A DNA stretch of 64,000 bases from Nocardia nova SH22a (GTDB lineage: Bacteria; Actinomycetota; Actinomycetes; Mycobacteriales; Mycobacteriaceae): contig NZ_CP006850.1 in NCBI RefSeq assembly GCF_000523235.1, positions 7,626,001 through 7,690,000 on the forward strand. The letters run 5' to 3'. The notes beneath the pieces are model-generated. The model had not been told where the DNA came from. It searched no databases and was given only the letters and a program-made list of their open reading frames with translations. Both the position numbers and the translations under genes were made by a program. Positions within the stretch are counted from its first letter, which is position 1. Each line of letters starts with the position of its first letter. Of the stretch, positions 48,416-57,431 are shown piece after piece.

Positions 48416-50467
48416 TCACCAGCCCGAGTCCCCCTTGACCGGAATGTTCACGAAGCTGGGGGCATTCGGATCGAGTTGCAGATGTTCGGGTTTCAGGCCG
48501 GTGTCGATGAGCATCGGCATGATCGGCAGTCCCTTGGGGAAGTTACCGGCGAACACGTCGATCCGCAGCCGATGGCCCGGCGCGAGGACCGCCTGGGTGG
48601 CCGACAGCGCGATATTCAGTTCGGTCACCTCACCCGGTACCGTGGGCTGCCGCTTGTCCAGTGAGGTGTAGGCCCGCGGATCGGTGTAATCGCCACTGTC
48701 GGAACGACTGCTGTTCGCCTCATCGACCTGGCGCAGCGAGGCCATCAGCTGCCCGGAGGACAGCACCGTCGACTGCCCGTCGGGGGCGACATCGTTCACC
48801 GTCACGGTCCAGTAGCCGTCGGCGGCGTCCTGAACGGTGTTGAGCCGCACCGCGATCGGTCCGGAGATGGTGGTCTCCCCCGCCACCGGCGCACTGGTGA
48901 AGGTGAGCGCGTTGGTCTCCGCGATCCGGGAATCCTTGGCACAGCCGTCGATCACCGCGAGCACACCCGCGGTGGCCTGCGCCGCATCGTTGGAGCACAG
49001 CGTGGTGAGGCCGGGCGCGACCGTCAAACGGGTTGGCGCACCGGAGAATTCGCTGGTGAGCGATCCGTCGTAGACGCTGCCCGCGGTACCACTGTGGTCA
49101 CCCGACAGATACATGCGCCGGTAGCGGGCCGCCTCCTCGGCCGAGGCCGACGGGCCGAATCCGCCCTGGGTGATCCAGCCGCCGCCCTGCTGGCGCAGGG
49201 TCACCGGGCCGTAGGTGTCGATTCCGTTGTCGATTCCCTTGAGCCACTTGTCGAACCACGCGCGCTGCAGCACGTCCAGCCGCGGCGGCAGGCCCGGCTT
49301 GCCGTATTCGTTACCCGAGTTCAGGTGGTAGGTGTTGCCCATGAACAGCTGCTTCTGTCCGGGCGGCAGCGGAATCTCGTTGTAGATCTTGGATTCCGAG
49401 TAGGTGAACAGATCGTGCCAGCCGCCGGTGACGAAGATCGGCACCTGGATCCGGCTGGGATCGCCCAGCCAGCCCTGCCGCTCCGAGGACATGTCGGTCA
49501 ACATGTTCTTCACCCGCGGATCGAGGGTTTCCATATTCGTATTCGTGTAGGCGTTCAGCAGCACATCCATATAGGTGTACGGATCGCTGATCCGGTCGTT
49601 GAGCCAGGTGTTGTCGAATTTCCCGGTCAGGATGGATTGCACATCCGGAACCCATTTGAGGCTGTTGATCGCGGTCAGCCACAGCGGGATGAAATTGAAT
49701 CCGAAGCCGCCGCCGGGAGCGAGCACATCGTCGACCAGATCGCTTCCGGGCACCACCGGGAAGATCGCCTTCAGCGCGGGCGGCGCCTTCTCCGCGACCT
49801 GCACCTGATTGATGCCCGAATAGGAAATGCCGTTCATGCCGACCTTGCCGTCGGACCACGACTGCTTCGACGCCCAGTCGATCACCTCGACGGTGTCCTG
49901 CTGTTCGCGCTGCCGCAACATATCCCATTCGCCCTGGGAGAAGCCGGTACCGCGAACATCCACCACGACCTGCGTGTAACCACTCTTGATCAGCTGCCGG
50001 TCGACCGCGAAATTGCGGAGTTCCCCGCCGCCGAACGCCTTGGTCAGATCGGTGACGCCGGACAGCGGAGTGCCGCTCAGATCGATCTGCCGGAACAGGT
50101 TCAGCAGCGCATCCGACAGTCCCGGAACGGAATTGGCGTGGTCGGCCAGATTCGACACCAGTTTCGTGTACGGGGTCATGTTCACGACCACGGGCGTCCG
50201 GGTGTCGACGGGGTGGCTGGCGGCGTCCGCCGGGCGGTACACATTGCCCTTCAGCACGGTGCCGTCACTCATCGTGATGGGCACATCCCAATCGATGTGG
50301 ATATTCGGAAACTGCTGGGGCCCGTCCTCGGCGGCGGTCCATGCCGCGCCCGCGGCGCCACCGTCCGGACCGGTCGAAACGGGCCCGGCATGGGCGGGAA
50401 TCGCGAAGAAGGGAACCGTCACCGCGGTGGCGACGGCGGCCACTGTGGCGCGTAACGCAGACTTCAT
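48416..50467 (-). CDS. Secreted CocE/NonD-family (X-Pro dipeptidyl-peptidase-like) hydrolase
   Basis: A 683-residue exported serine hydrolase. A signal peptide (residues 1-27, ending IPAHA) precedes the alpha/beta-hydrolase fold. Ser215 in MNGISYSGINQ is the nucleophile, VDVRGTGFSQGEW matches the family, and VTGGWHDLFTY carries the likely acid region. A C-terminal jelly-roll-like domain follows from about 470. CocE-type enzymes cleave esters or X-Pro peptides; the substrate here is unknown. A -10-like TACACT lies at 50517-50522. Confidence 0.82.
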   Translation of the reverse strand: MKSALRATVAAVATAVTVPFFAIPAHAGPVSTGPDGGAAGAAWTAAEDGPQQFPNIHIDWDVPITMSDGTVLKGNVYRPADAASHPVDTRTPVVVNMTPYTKLVSNLADHANSVPGLSDALLNLFRQIDLSGTPLSGVTDLTKAFGGGELRNFAVDRQLIKSGYTQVVVDVRGTGFSQGEWDMLRQREQQDTVEVIDWASKQSWSDGKVGMNGISYSGINQVQVAEKAPPALKAIFPVVPGSDLVDDVLAPGGGFGFNFIPLWLTAINSLKWVPDVQSILTGKFDNTWLNDRISDPYTYMDVLLNAYTNTNMETLDPRVKNMLTDMSSERQGWLGDPSRIQVPIFVTGGWHDLFTYSESKIYNEIPLPPGQKQLFMGNTYHLNSGNEYGKPGLPPRLDVLQRAWFDKWLKGIDNGIDTYGPVTLRQQGGGWITQGGFGPSASAEEAARYRRMYLSGDHSGTAGSVYDGSLTSEFSGAPTRLTVAPGLTTLCSNDAAQATAGVLAVIDGCAKDSRIAETNALTFTSAPVAGETTISGPIAVRLNTVQDAADGYWTVTVNDVAPDGQSTVLSSGQLMASLRQVDEANSSRSDSGDYTDPRAYTSLDKRQPTVPGEVTELNIALSATQAVLAPGHRLRIDVFAGNFPKGLPIMPMLIDTGLKPEHLQLDPNAPSFVNIPVKGDSGW

Positions 50468-50854
50468 CGGACGTGACCCGCCTCTCGAAATGGTCGAACG
50501 TCCGAGAGTGTATCTACCGTCGAGTAAGTTGCAAACCAGCGGTTACGACCCATGTGAAGAAATCGTCTCAACTTCTCAGCCTCTCACCACAGATCCACGA
50601 CCAGCAGAAATTCCGCCGGTTCACCTACCGGAAGTTATCCACACCACTCCCTACCGGCTCGAATGCGACTACCGCCGAGCGCGATCCGAGAAGCGTTCGC
50701 CGCCACAGCAATTCGATAGCAATAGCGGGTGGGGAGAGATGGGGATCACATATCGGTGAGTCTGGCATATCGGCCGACCGAATCGGCGGAATTCGGCCGC
50801 GAGAAATCGCGCGGCCACCTCGGCGAACGACCCCGGCCGGTATCGTGGCCCGCC
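50468..50854. other. Intergenic region upstream of the CocE gene and the sigma gene
   Basis: About 390 bases, more AT-rich than the surroundings, with no convincing gene. It holds minus-strand TACACT (50517-50522, probable -10 of the hydrolase), one TTATCCACA (50635-50643, identical to a DnaA box but single), and plus-strand TATCGT (50841-50846, likely -10 of the sigma gene, 8 bases from its ATG). Confidence 0.45.
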
Positions 50855-51790
50855 ATGACATCTCCGCCGGGTGCGATGGAGCTCGAGGCGCTGCGGATTC
50901 CGCTCACCGGGTATTGCTACCGAATGCTCGGGGGTTCGTCGGAGACCGAGGATGCGGTGCAGGAGACGCTGTTACGCGCATTCCGCGAGATCGGGACCTT
51001 CGATCCGGCGCGGGCGCGGCTGACCACCTGGGCCCATCGCATCGCGCACAACGTCTGCGTCGATCTGCTGCGGGCCGCGGGACGGCGCGCCGCCCCGATG
51101 GATGTCGGCAGCCTGGGCGAACCCGGCGTTTTCGGTGAGCCGATGCCCGGCGCCTTCGTGGAACCGATGCCGGACGCCCGGCTGATCGCCGGGGCCGATC
51201 CCGCGCAACGGGTCGTCGAGCGCGAATCGATCCGGCTCGCCTTCGTGGCGGCTCTCCAGTTGCTGACCCCGCCGCAGCGGGCCGCCCTGATCCTGCGGGA
51301 TGTGCTGTCGTTCTCGGCGAACGAAACCGCCGAGATCCTGGGCAGCAGTACGGCCGCGGTCAACAGCGCACTCCAGCGGGCGCGGGCCACGCTCGCCGAG
51401 AACCGGACCGTCTCGGTCCCCGAGGCGACGGCGCGGGATCTGGCCGAACGCTATGCGCGGGCATTCGAGGCCCACGACCTGGACGGCCTGGTCGCCGTAC
51501 TGCACGCCGATGCGACCACCTCGATGCCGCCGCTGCGCTGGTGGATGCGGGGCGCGACGACGATCGCCGAACTCATGGCGACCAGCGATGCGTGTGCCGC
51601 CGACCGGCTGCTCGTCACGGAGATCAACGGGCAGATCGGATTCGGCCAGTACCGCCCCGGCGACACCGGCGCACTGGAACCGTTCGCGCTGGTAGGGCTC
51701 GAATTCCGGGACGGCCGGATCGGACATACGACGACTTTCCTCGGCACCGGCGAGCGGTTCGCGGAGTTCGGGCTGCCCACGCGGTTCTGA
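50855..51790 (+). CDS. ECF RNA polymerase sigma factor with C-terminal SnoaL-like domain (SigG-like)
   Basis: A 311-residue sigma factor. Region 2 (about residues 8-75) reads YCYRMLGGSSETEDAVQETL and ARLTTWAHRIAHNVCVDLLR. Region 4 (about 128-185) has LTPPQRAALILRDVLSFSAN and an HTH in AEILGSSTAAVNSALQRAR. The C-terminal NTF2-like domain from about 195 is of the type that replaces an anti-sigma factor in SigG/SigJ-like groups. No adjacent anti-sigma gene is present. ATG 50855 looks leaderless. Confidence 0.85.
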   Translation: MTSPPGAMELEALRIPLTGYCYRMLGGSSETEDAVQETLLRAFREIGTFDPARARLTTWAHRIAHNVCVDLLRAAGRRAAPMDVGSLGEPGVFGEPMPGAFVEPMPDARLIAGADPAQRVVERESIRLAFVAALQLLTPPQRAALILRDVLSFSANETAEILGSSTAAVNSALQRARATLAENRTVSVPEATARDLAERYARAFEAHDLDGLVAVLHADATTSMPPLRWWMRGATTIAELMATSDACAADRLLVTEINGQIGFGQYRPGDTGALEPFALVGLEFRDGRIGHTTTFLGTGERFAEFGLPTRF

Positions 51791-51968
51791 GTTCCGGAGG
51801 GTGCTGTTTCCGGGTAGCGCCGTCTTCCGGCCAGCCCGTTCTCTGGGTATTCGCCCCGCGCCGAACCGTCCGCGATGAGTTTCACGTCGCCCGGTCGTAC
51901 AAATACCGTCGACGCCACACGGGTCGACATCATCGCCTGGCGCGAATCGACACCGAGGAGATCCGATC

Positions 51969-52565
51969 ATGACCGCGACCGAATCCACGCTGCGGAGCGA
52001 GACCTTCGCCGAACGACGGCGCCTGGCCGACCTGCTGGCGGAACTGACACCCGCGCAGTGGGCAGCGCCATCGCTGTGCGCGGGCTGGCGGGTGCGGGAG
52101 GTGGTCGCCCACATCACCCTCGCCTATCGGCATTCAGGGCTGCGGGTGATCGGTGGCATCGTCGCAGCGGGCGGCAACTTCAACCGGTTCAGCGACCGCA
52201 TCGCACACCGCGACACCGCCCGGCTGTCCGATGCCGAACTGCTGACATCGCTGCGCGCGAATATCGAGCATCCCTGGCGGCCGCCGCGCGGCGGGCAGCA
52301 GGGAGCACTGGCCCACGATGTCTTCCACGGCCTCGACATCACCGAGCCGCTGGGCCGCACCGGACCGCCCGCCGACCGAATCGCCCTGGCGGTCGGCGAC
52401 CCGGATCGGCGGGCACTGGCCTATTTCGGCGTCGATCTGGACGGCATCGCACTCGACGCCACCGACACCGATCTGCACATCGGCGACGGAAAGCCCATTC
52501 CCTTGTCCGCCAAAGAGATCGCGCTGATCGTCGGCGGGCGGCGGCCGGTACCCGACGGGCGGTGA
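51969..52565 (+). CDS. Maleylpyruvate isomerase/DinB-fold (MDMPI) family protein
   Basis: A 198-residue four-helix protein of the mycothiol-dependent maleylpyruvate isomerase metal-binding family. The helices carry the metal-ligand pattern: WRVREVVAHITLAYRH and LAHDVFHGLDI (His residues). A second small C-terminal part (GIALDATDTDLHIGDG) resembles the MDMPI C domain. Members use mycothiol as a thiol cofactor, fitting mshA in this window. ATG 51969 follows AGGAG. The substrate is unknown. Confidence 0.75.
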   Translation: MTATESTLRSETFAERRRLADLLAELTPAQWAAPSLCAGWRVREVVAHITLAYRHSGLRVIGGIVAAGGNFNRFSDRIAHRDTARLSDAELLTSLRANIEHPWRPPRGGQQGALAHDVFHGLDITEPLGRTGPPADRIALAVGDPDRRALAYFGVDLDGIALDATDTDLHIGDGKPIPLSAKEIALIVGGRRPVPDGR

Positions 52566-52580
52566 CCGGGTGGCGCGGGA

Positions 52581-53318
52581 CTACTTACCGCCCTGGTTCG
52601 CCACGGCGGCGGCACCCGCGGCGGCGGCCTCGGGGTCGAGATATTCGGCCGGGCCCACCGGGCGGAGGTTCTCGTCCAGTTCGTAGCGCAGCGGAATACC
52701 GGTGGGGATGTTCAGCCCGGCGATGTCCTCGTCGGAGATTCCGTCCAGGTGCTTCACCAGCGCGCGCAGCGAATTACCGTGCGCCGCAACCAGAACCGTC
52801 TTGCCCGCGACCAGATCCTTGGAAATGGTGGACTCCCAGTACGGAACCATGCGCGCCACCACGTCCTGCAGGCATTCGGTCGGCGGGACCTCGATACCGG
52901 CGTAGCGCGGATCGCCGACCTGGCTGTATTCGCTGTCGTCCTCGATCGGCGGCGGCGGGGTGTCGTAGCTGCGACGCCACATCATGAACTGGTCGTCGCC
53001 GTACTTGTCCCGGACCTGCGCCTTGTTCTTGCCCTGCAGCGCGCCGTAGTGACGTTCGTTGAGCCGCCAGTCCCGGACCACCGGAATCCAGTGCCGATCG
53101 GCGGCGTCGAGCGCGATGTTCGCGGTGCTGATCGCACGGCGCAGCAGCGAGGTGTAGACGATATCGGGCGCGATACCGTGTTCGGCCATCAGCTCACCGG
53201 CCCGCTTACCCTCGGCGACACCCTTGTCGGTGAGGTGCACATCCACCCAGCCGGTGAACAGATTCAGGGCATTCCATTCGCTTTCGCCGTGGCGCAGCAA
53301 CACGAGGGTGTACGTCAT
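52581..53318 (-). CDS. gpmA: 2,3-bisphosphoglycerate-dependent phosphoglycerate mutase
   Basis: A 245-residue glycolytic enzyme converting 3- to 2-phosphoglycerate. [20 protein letters not shown] holds the phospho-His, [12 protein letters not shown] is the second signature, and [13 protein letters not shown] carries the other catalytic His. Normal length with a short Ala-rich tail. ATG 53318 lies 6 bases after TAGCAT (leaderless). In mycobacteria gpm1 is next to senX3; here about 7 kb intervenes. Confidence 0.95.
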   Translation of the reverse strand: MTYTLVLLRHGESEWNALNLFTGWVDVHLTDKGVAEGKRAGELMAEHGIAPDIVYTSLLRRAISTANIALDAADRHWIPVVRDWRLNERHYGALQGKNKAQVRDKYGDDQFMMWRRSYDTPPPPIEDDSEYSQVGDPRYAGIEVPPTECLQDVVARMVPYWESTISKDLVAGKTVLVAAHGNSLRALVKHLDGISDEDIAGLNIPTGIPLRYELDENLRPVGPAEYLDPEAAAAGAAAVANQGGK

Positions 53319-53324
53319 GCGCCC

Positions 53325-53330
53325 ATGCTA
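53325..53330 (-). promoter_or_regulatory. -10 box TAGCAT of gpmA (leaderless type)
   Basis: Minus-strand TAGCAT-GGGCGC-ATG(53318). Confidence 0.5.
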
Positions 53331-53720
53331 GCGGTGCGGTCACCCGGTGGCGCCGCCACGTCGGCCACCGGCGAAATGGATCGTGGGCAGGTAATTCACA
53401 CATGTTTACTCGTACAACTTCCCTCTCGGCGGGCATCCATGGCGGCCACACTCATCTCCCCGGTTCACCGCTATGAGGTACTTCATCGATCCGTCGCACG
53501 GCCCGGAAGCCGCATTTCCGAATTCTCGGGAGATCCCCGCTCGAATCGCGTCCGGCGATCGCCACGTCCGACTGCACGCCCCGCATACGGTGAGCACGAA
53601 CACGGGACCGCCAGTTCTCGAATCTCGGTGATTGCATTACTTTTCGGCCGGGACGGCGAACCTCATGATGACGGCTGATCGCGGGAACGCACCGCGATCG
53701 GCCGCGATGAGGGAGTCGGC
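53331..53720. other. Intergenic region between gpmA and the YeiH gene pair
   Basis: About 390 bases. Several short open frames exist but none has a good ribosome binding site or family look. It is less GC-rich in places (about 53390-53420 and 53620-53650). No riboswitch or operator could be assigned. Confidence 0.35.
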
Positions 53721-53876
53721 ATGAGTGAACCTGTTGTGTCCGAGGGAGATCCGGGGCCCGCGGCCTCGGAGTCGTCCGTTTTCCGGCGCCTCGGCGTCGA
53801 CTGGTGGGCGGTGATCGTCGCGGGCGTATTCGTCGTACTCGCCCTGGGCGATGTCCTGCCGAAGATTCCGTGGTGA
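53721..53876 (+). CDS. 51-residue membrane protein preceding YeiH
   Basis: An acidic/polar N-terminus ([18 protein letters not shown]) precedes one transmembrane helix ([19 protein letters not shown]) and ends PKIPW. ATG 53721 follows GAGGGAG and the stop is four bases before the yeiH ATG, so the two are one translational unit. A role as a small transporter subunit is inference. Confidence 0.6.
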   Translation: MSEPVVSEGDPGPAASESSVFRRLGVDWWAVIVAGVFVVLALGDVLPKIPW

Positions 53877-53880
53877 TCCG

Positions 53881-54987
53881 ATGAGCGTCGAAACAACCAC
53901 GCCCGCCGAGGAATCCGGAACACTGCGCGGCGTCCTGGCCTATCTACCGGGTATCGCATTGCTGATCGCGGTCGGCCTGCTCGGCAAATACACCCAGATC
54001 TGGGTGAACGATCTGGTACATGATCACCATTGGCGCTTCCCCGATATCGAATATGTGCTGTGGGCCATCGTCTTCGGGCTGATCATCGCCAATACCGTGG
54101 GCGTGCCGCGGATTTTCAAGGCCGGAATCGGCACCTACGAATTCTGGTTGAAGGCCGGAATCGTGGCACTGGGGTCCCGGTTCGTCCTGGGTGACGTCGC
54201 GAAATTGGGCGGCACCAGTTTCGTGCTGATCCTGATCGATATGACGGTGGCGGGCGCGATCATCCTCGTCGTCGCGCATCTGCTCGGTCTGTCGGGAAAG
54301 CTGGGTTCGCTGCTGGCCGTGGGGACTTCGATCTGCGGCGTCTCCGCGATCGTCGCCGCGCGCGGCGCGATCAGGGCCCGGAATTCGGAGGTGAGTTATG
54401 CGATCGCCGCCATTCTCACCCTCGGCGCGGTTTCTCTGTTCGCCCTGCCCGCCATCGGTCACGGACTGGGCCTGACCGATCACGAATTCGGCCTGTGGTC
54501 CGGTCTGGCGGTGGACAACACCGCCGAGACCACCGCCACCGGCTACGCCTTCTCCGAGGAGGCCGGAAAGCTCGCGGTGCTGGTGAAATCCACCCGCAAC
54601 GCGCTGATCGGCTTCGTGGTGCTCGGTTTCGGCCTGTACTGGGCATCGCGCGGTGAGGCCGACGCCATCGCACCCGGATTTCGCGCCAAGGCGGCGTTCG
54701 TCTGGGCGAAATTCCCGAAATTCGTCCTCGGGTTCCTGGCGGTGTCGGCCCTGGCCACCGCGCACTGGATCGACAAGGACCAGCTCGCGAACCTGGCCAA
54801 TGTGTCGAAGTGGGCGTTCCTGCTCACCTTCGCCGGAGTCGGCCTCAATACCGATTTCCGGGAATTGGGCCGCTCCGGCTGGCGGCCGCTCGCCGTGGCG
54901 GTGGTCGGACTGGTCGTGGTCGCGACGGTGTCCCTCGGGCTGGTGCTGTTCACCTCCCGGGCACTGCATTGGGGCGTGGTCAACTGA
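53881..54987 (+). CDS. YeiH family putative sulfate/anion exporter
   Basis: A 368-residue membrane protein with about ten helices. The family signature region [20 protein letters not shown] (about residues 145-165) and [19 protein letters not shown] (about 205-223) are present. YeiH proteins are predicted sulfate or sulfonate-linked anion exporters related to cysteine and taurine metabolism. ATG 53881 follows the small membrane gene by 4 bases. Confidence 0.8.
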   Translation: MSVETTTPAEESGTLRGVLAYLPGIALLIAVGLLGKYTQIWVNDLVHDHHWRFPDIEYVLWAIVFGLIIANTVGVPRIFKAGIGTYEFWLKAGIVALGSRFVLGDVAKLGGTSFVLILIDMTVAGAIILVVAHLLGLSGKLGSLLAVGTSICGVSAIVAARGAIRARNSEVSYAIAAILTLGAVSLFALPAIGHGLGLTDHEFGLWSGLAVDNTAETTATGYAFSEEAGKLAVLVKSTRNALIGFVVLGFGLYWASRGEADAIAPGFRAKAAFVWAKFPKFVLGFLAVSALATAHWIDKDQLANLANVSKWAFLLTFAGVGLNTDFRELGRSGWRPLAVAVVGLVVVATVSLGLVLFTSRALHWGVVN

Positions 54988-55012
54988 TCTGTTCGGGATC
55001 CCCCGCACCTGG

Positions 55013-55708
55013 TCAGAAGCCGATGGTGGTCTCGAAGGTGTCGCGAGTCCGGCTGAGGTGGTACCAACGGTCCGCGATGGCGTCCGGGTCACCGTCGCCC
55101 GCTCCGGAGGCGATGGGCAGGCCGATCGAGACGTGGCCGACGTACACACCGTCGGCAGCCAGGTCGTCGCGAATCGCGCTGGCCCAGTTGCGGAGTCCGG
55201 CCAGTGCGATGCCGGCGTTGCCCATCATGGCCAGCGGGACGATCGCGGACATGCCGGTGGTGAACAGCAGTGCGCCGTCGCGTGCCGCGCGCATGGCGGG
55301 CAGAACCGCGCGGGACGCGGTCAGCGCACCGGAGACCAGAAGGTCGAACTGGGCGCGGGCAGTGGTGGGCGTGGTGTCCAAGGCACTGGTGAAGCCCAGG
55401 TCGGCCGGATTCGGGAACCGGCCCGAGGTGTGGTCCCAGGTGGCGCCGGGGCTGTAGGACATGACGCCGATCCGCCCGAGCCGGTCGGCGGCGGCGGTTA
55501 GGGCCGTGGTCAGCGCCGCCTCATCCGTGACATCGGCGGGAAAGACGCCCGCGGTGATGTCCTCCTCGCGCAAAGAGGCGGCGATCGCATCGAGTCCGGC
55601 CTCGTTGCGAGCGATCAGTGCGACCGGATGTCCGGCGGCACCGAAGCGACGGGCGATCGCGCGCCCCAGGCCGGGTCCGGCGCCGACGACGGCAATGGTG
55701 GAAGGCAT
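55013..55708 (-). CDS. Short-chain dehydrogenase/reductase
   Basis: A 231-residue SDR. The nucleotide motif is AVVGAGPGLGRAIARRF (TGxxxGxG form GAGPGLG, residues 6-22), with ADVTDEAAL. The canonical Ser-Tyr-Lys triad is not evident (MGNAGIALAGLRNWASA replaces YxxxK), so it is an atypical member or a non-catalytic dehydrogenase. ATG 55708 follows AGGAG. It is divergent from the HxlR gene, its likely repressor. Confidence 0.75.
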   Translation of the reverse strand: MPSTIAVVGAGPGLGRAIARRFGAAGHPVALIARNEAGLDAIAASLREEDITAGVFPADVTDEAALTTALTAAADRLGRIGVMSYSPGATWDHTSGRFPNPADLGFTSALDTTPTTARAQFDLLVSGALTASRAVLPAMRAARDGALLFTTGMSAIVPLAMMGNAGIALAGLRNWASAIRDDLAADGVYVGHVSIGLPIASGAGDGDPDAIADRWYHLSRTRDTFETTIGF

Positions 55709-55722
55709 GGCTCTCCTGTTGG

Positions 55723-55739
55723 TTACTATTTGTATGTAA
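55723..55739. promoter_or_regulatory. HxlR-family operator between the SDR and HxlR genes
   Basis: TTACTATTTGTATGTAA has TTAC/GTAA ends and TAC-T-N7-T-GTA symmetry, close to operators of the HxlR-type regulators YodB and relatives as remembered. It stands in an AT-rich 75-base gap. Confidence 0.5.
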
Positions 55740-55783
55740 TGCCACGCTAACGAGCCGCGCGGCCGTCCACAAAAGGCACTTTC

Positions 55784-56185
55784 ATGTCAGAAACGCAGGT
55801 CACGACCATCGAGGGGCCCATGCATCCGTGTGCGGCCTGGCCCGACAACGGCCGCACCATCCGACAGACGCTCGACCGGGTCGGCGACAAATGGTCGGTG
55901 CTCGTAATCGGGATCCTCGCGGTGTCCGGACCGCTGCGATTCGGCACGCTGCATCAGCGCGTGCCCGGCATCTCCCAGCGCATGCTCACTCTCACCCTGC
56001 GCCACCTCGAACGCGACGGGCTGCTCACCCGCACCGCCTACGCGGAATTCCCGCCGCGAATCGAATATGCCCTGACCCCGCTGGGCGACAGCCTCCGAGC
56101 GGTGGTCACCGAGCTGGCACAGTGGGCCACCGACCACAATGCCGAGATCGAGGCCGCGCGCCGGGAATTCGACTCGGCCGGGTAG
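55784..56185 (+). CDS. HxlR/MarR-like transcriptional regulator
   Basis: A 133-residue winged HTH of the HxlR family. CAAWPDNGRTIRQTLDRVGDKWSVLVIGILA, given here in part, shows the conserved Cys16 near the start and the GDKW core. The HTH LRFGTLHQRVPGISQRMLTLT and the wing RTAYAEFPPRIEYALTPLG follow. Cys16 could sense electrophiles or oxidants. ATG 55784 follows AAAGG. It probably represses the divergent SDR gene. Confidence 0.85.
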   Translation: MSETQVTTIEGPMHPCAAWPDNGRTIRQTLDRVGDKWSVLVIGILAVSGPLRFGTLHQRVPGISQRMLTLTLRHLERDGLLTRTAYAEFPPRIEYALTPLGDSLRAVVTELAQWATDHNAEIEAARREFDSAG

Positions 56186-56232
56186 CCGCCACCGAACTCG
56201 CCGAATCCCGTGGCAGGAGCCACGATCGGTCC

Positions 56233-56238
56233 TACGGT
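56233..56238 (+). promoter_or_regulatory. -10 box TACGGT of the DinB-like gene (leaderless type)
   Basis: TACGGT-ATCTCC-ATG(56245). Confidence 0.5.
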
Positions 56239-56244
56239 ATCTCC

Positions 56245-56826
56245 ATGAGCCACACCCATTACCCATGGGAGCCGCCGCTGGCGGGTAGCGAGGTCGAACA
56301 TCTGCTCGGTGCGCTCAACCGGCTACGCACGACCTTTCGCTGGAAGGCCGACGATCTCGGGGAGACCGGGCTGCGGACCCGGATCGGCAGTTCCGCGCTC
56401 ACCCTCGGTGGTCTGCTCAAACACCTTGCGGCAGCCGAGGATTGCATGTTCACCACCAAGTTGAGCGGAACGCCGATGGGTGCGCCCTGGGAGGGCATGG
56501 GCTGGGACTGCGATCAGGACTGGGACTTCACCTTCACCTCCGCCGCCGCAGACACGCCCGAACAGCTCTACGCCCTGTGGGACAGCGCCGTCCGCCGATC
56601 CGGAGTACGGCTCGACGCCGCCCTGGCCGCGGGCGGCCTCGACCAGCTGGTCCACCTGTCCTGGACCGACGGGCGTCATCTGAGCCTGCGCAGACTGGTG
56701 TGCGATCTGATCGAGGAATACGGCCGCCACACCGGACACGCGGATCTGCTGCGCGAGGCCGTGGACGGATTGGTCGGCGAAGATCCACCGGCCGGATGGC
56801 GTCCTCGGAGCGGACCTTCCGTGTGA
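56245..56826 (+). CDS. DinB family protein (DUF664-like)
   Basis: A 193-residue four-helix protein. It shows LLGALNRLRTTFRWKADDLG, the metal-type His in LGGLLKHLAAAEDCMF, and the C-terminal LIEEYGRHTGHADLLREAVDG (given in part), the HxxxH pattern of DinB/DUF664. Members are metal-binding thiol-transferase-like enzymes, often bacillithiol- or mycothiol-dependent. No ribosome binding site is present before ATG 56245. Confidence 0.78.
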   Translation: MSHTHYPWEPPLAGSEVEHLLGALNRLRTTFRWKADDLGETGLRTRIGSSALTLGGLLKHLAAAEDCMFTTKLSGTPMGAPWEGMGWDCDQDWDFTFTSAAADTPEQLYALWDSAVRRSGVRLDAALAAGGLDQLVHLSWTDGRHLSLRRLVCDLIEEYGRHTGHADLLREAVDGLVGEDPPAGWRPRSGPSV

Positions 56827-56882
56827 CCCGGATCATATTTCCGAATGGATGAGTTTCGTGAGCGAGCCTCGTCCACACGATC

Positions 56883-57110
56883 ATGAGCGCACAGCAGAGC
56901 AGCAAGGACCAGGTCAAGGGCCCCGCCTCCTATTTCCCGTCCATCGAGAAGAAGTACGGGCGGCCGGTCGAGGAATGGTTCGATGTCATCCGCGGGTCCG
57001 AGCTGACCAAGCATATGGAACTGGTCGCGTGGCTGAAGAGTGAGCACGGACTCGGCCACGGCCACGCCAATGCCCTGGTCGCCCACGTACGCAGCATCGA
57101 CGGGCAGTAA
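56883..57110 (+). CDS. DUF4287 domain protein
   Basis: A 75-residue protein with the DUF4287 pattern SYFPSIEKKYGRPVEEWFDV, MELVAWLKSEHGLGHGHANAL. This helical domain is found alone or before DUF5655. Function unknown. ATG 56883 lacks a clear ribosome binding site; 56 bases separate it from the DinB gene. Confidence 0.75.
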   Translation: MSAQQSSKDQVKGPASYFPSIEKKYGRPVEEWFDVIRGSELTKHMELVAWLKSEHGLGHGHANALVAHVRSIDGQ

Positions 57111-57118
57111 CGCCCGGG

Positions 57119-57314
57119 GCGTCGGCGGGTGTATTCGAAGAGTTCGACCGGGTTGCCGCTGGGGTCGTCGGGCGGAATCCGCTTGCCGCCGACTCCGGTG
57201 ACGATGTCGTCGCGGCAGGACGCGTGCGACACGAAGGCGGTCCATCTCGGCGACGATATCGGTCATCGCCAGCGAAAAATGATGCCAGCCAGCGGGTTCC
57301 GGGATCGTGCAGTC
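57119..57314 (-). pseudogene. Remnant of a glyoxalase/VOC-family gene
   Basis: The minus strand shows two out-of-frame pieces of a VOC domain: IPEPAGWHHFSLAMTDIVAE then, after a frame change near 57235, CRDDIVTGVGGKRIPPDDPS followed by GNPVELFEYTRR. The N-terminal half and the start are missing, and no stop fits. It is decayed. The remaining sequence up to 57431 holds nothing recognised. Confidence 0.6.
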
Positions 57315-57431
57315 AGATATCGCCTGCCCCACCTGGATCACTCTCCACCGCCAGCGCCCACCGCAAAGCACTACGGACAGCATCGCGAATTGCGGAACGG
57401 GATGCATCACCCTCCGAGAAGGGCATAGCTG

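Noticed and set aside
50635..50643. TTATCCACA, identical to a DnaA box
   Set aside because: Only one copy, with no dnaA, dnaN or box cluster around it; not an origin.
53400..53680. Possible leader peptide or small gene upstream of the YeiH pair
   Set aside because: Open frames lack ribosome binding sites and no Cys- or Met-rich leader was found.
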